From assembly GCA_024400425.1 (NCBI GenBank), contig JAKSMV010000004.1, forward strand, positions 62,001-126,000: a stretch of DNA of 64,000 nucleotides. The letters are read 5' to 3'. This DNA comes from Bacteroidales bacterium. GTDB lineage: Bacteria; Bacteroidota; Bacteroidia; Bacteroidales; F082. Shown one piece after another: positions 63,248 to 64,000 of the stretch (the first letter of the stretch is position 1; every line of letters begins with the position of its first letter). Both the position numbers and the translations under genes were made by a program. The notes under the pieces are model-generated. The model had not been told where the DNA came from. It ran no database searches and worked only from the letters and a program-made list of their open reading frames with translations.

Positions 63248-63999
63248 AAATCTTGTCTTAATTCTATTCTACACAAATTCATCGGTTCCATTCCTTGTCT
63301 CACTTTTCCTCCCCAAGTTCTTACAGCTGATTCAAATCCAGTTTCCATTAAAACCGTCTGAGTGTCACCGTTAAAATCACTATAGGGGAATGCGAAATGC
63401 TTGACTTCTTTTCCGATTAACGCTTCGAGCTTCTGTTTTGAAATGGCAATTTCTTCATATTGGTCTTCCTTGCGCAGATTGCTCAAACGTGGATGTGACA
63501 TCGTATGGCAGCCAATTGTACACAATCCGCTGTTTGCCAATTCAAGAATTTGAGGTTCTGATAGAACCATATTGTTCCTTCTTTCCGCAATATGGGTTTG
63601 GGCATTGGGATAGCCATCTATCAGATATTTCTCAATTGTAGATGAGTCCATTTTGAAAAATCGTTCTCTTAGATGGATGAATTCCACATCCGTTACCCCT
63701 AAGTCCTCCAGCACATACCACCACAGCAAGGCTTTTCGATCATAAAAATCGGTAGTGATGTTTATCGTGAACGGACAATTATATTTTTTGAAAATCGGGA
63801 ATGCCATGGTGTAATTGTCGGCATAGCCGTCGTCGAAAGTGAAGCACACGAATTTCTGCTTTTGCTTGCCTCCTTTCACCACACGTACAACCTCGTCCAT
63901 ATCCACAAAGCGATATCCGTTTTCCTTGTAATGTAATATTGTTTGTTCCAAAAAACCGGGTGTAACTTCCAATTCTCGGTTTGCCAAAAGCCGGCTGCG
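63244..63999 (-). CDS. Polysaccharide deacetylase (NodB family), partial at window edge
   Basis: The frame stays open beyond the window; a TTG at 63987 is not accepted as start because the frame continues upstream (RSRLLANREL). The visible 252 residues have the NodB motif FTFDDGYADN (metal Asp) and the metal-binding HTMSH, then HFAFPYSDF. It removes acetyl from an N- or O-acetylated sugar. It begins the visible end of the operon and is coupled to the next gene by ATGA. Confidence 0.88.
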   Translation of the reverse strand, partial: RSRLLANRELEVTPGFLEQTILHYKENGYRFVDMDEVVRVVKGGKQKQKFVCFTFDDGYADNYTMAFPIFKKYNCPFTINITTDFYDRKALLWWYVLEDLGVTDVEFIHLRERFFKMDSSTIEKYLIDGYPNAQTHIAERRNNMVLSEPQILELANSGLCTIGCHTMSHPRLSNLRKEDQYEEIAISKQKLEALIGKEVKHFAFPYSDFNGDTQTVLMETGFESAVRTWGGKVRQGMEPMNLCRIELRQDL

Positions 64000-64000
64000 A

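Overview
The window reads as chromosome of a Bacteroidota bacterium, most likely an uncultured gut- or rumen-type member of the order Bacteroidales. Three proteins end in type IX secretion (T9SS) sorting tails. Many genes are preceded by the Bacteroidota -7 box TAnnTTTG. The gene families are typical of the group: gingipain-like C25 peptidase, DUF4421, CotH with a sorting tail, GT3-type glycogen synthase, and a Wzc kinase with a Tyr-rich tail. No rRNA, tRNA or CRISPR array was seen. There is no gene-free stretch over 300 bases; the largest gaps are 11206-11489 and 50810-51017.

Layout. (1) 1-7.0 kb, plus strand: the tail of a T9SS cargo protein, a lipoprotein, a small outer-membrane barrel and a 1530-residue C25 peptidase, closed by a hairpin repeat pair and a terminator. 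(2) 7.0-11.2 kb, minus strand: an operon of ABC ATPase, two paralogous membrane subunits, a GntR/YtrA-type regulator and an M28 peptidase that appears fused to a C-terminal barrel. (3) 11.3-16.4 kb, minus strand: ADP-forming acyl-CoA synthetase, a small membrane protein, a CotH-family secreted protein and an Mpv17-like membrane protein, followed by a repeat element that contains a terminator. (4) 16.4-20.1 kb: a Nudix hydrolase, a surface lipoprotein, and an SPFH/NfeD pair. (5) 20.1-30.8 kb, minus strand: a glycogen locus (debranching enzyme, GT4, GH57, and a GT3 glycogen synthase fused to a GT35 phosphorylase) interrupted by two paralogous secreted proteins of unknown role. (6) 30.8-36.5 kb, plus strand: an M3 lipoprotein peptidase, a DUF4421 protein and a patatin fused to an outer-membrane barrel. 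(7) 36.5-64 kb, minus strand: a large surface-polysaccharide cluster.

In the polysaccharide cluster the export and control genes (Wza, Wzc kinase, PHP phosphatase) lie at the low-coordinate end behind their own promoter. The biosynthetic part contains glycosyltransferases of families GT2, GT4, GT8, GT10 and GT32, a GT23-like protein and a GT-C-like membrane protein. It also has UDP-GlcNAc 2-epimerase and several acylation modules: MBOAT plus SGNH, a left-handed beta-helix acetyltransferase, GNAT and FemAB-like transferases with a CapK-like ligase, and an acyltransferase-3 gene broken by one stop codon. Two foreign-looking modules sit inside it: a hipBA toxin-antitoxin pair and a GxxExxY gene flanked by inverted repeats with a possible target duplication. 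No flippase or initiating transferase is visible, so the cluster probably continues past 64 kb.

Most notable observations: the GxxExxY cassette, the synthase-phosphorylase fusion, the (Gly-Tyr)14 microsatellite tail on the tyrosine kinase, the nonsense codon in the acyltransferase, and hipBA coupled to a deacetylase gene.
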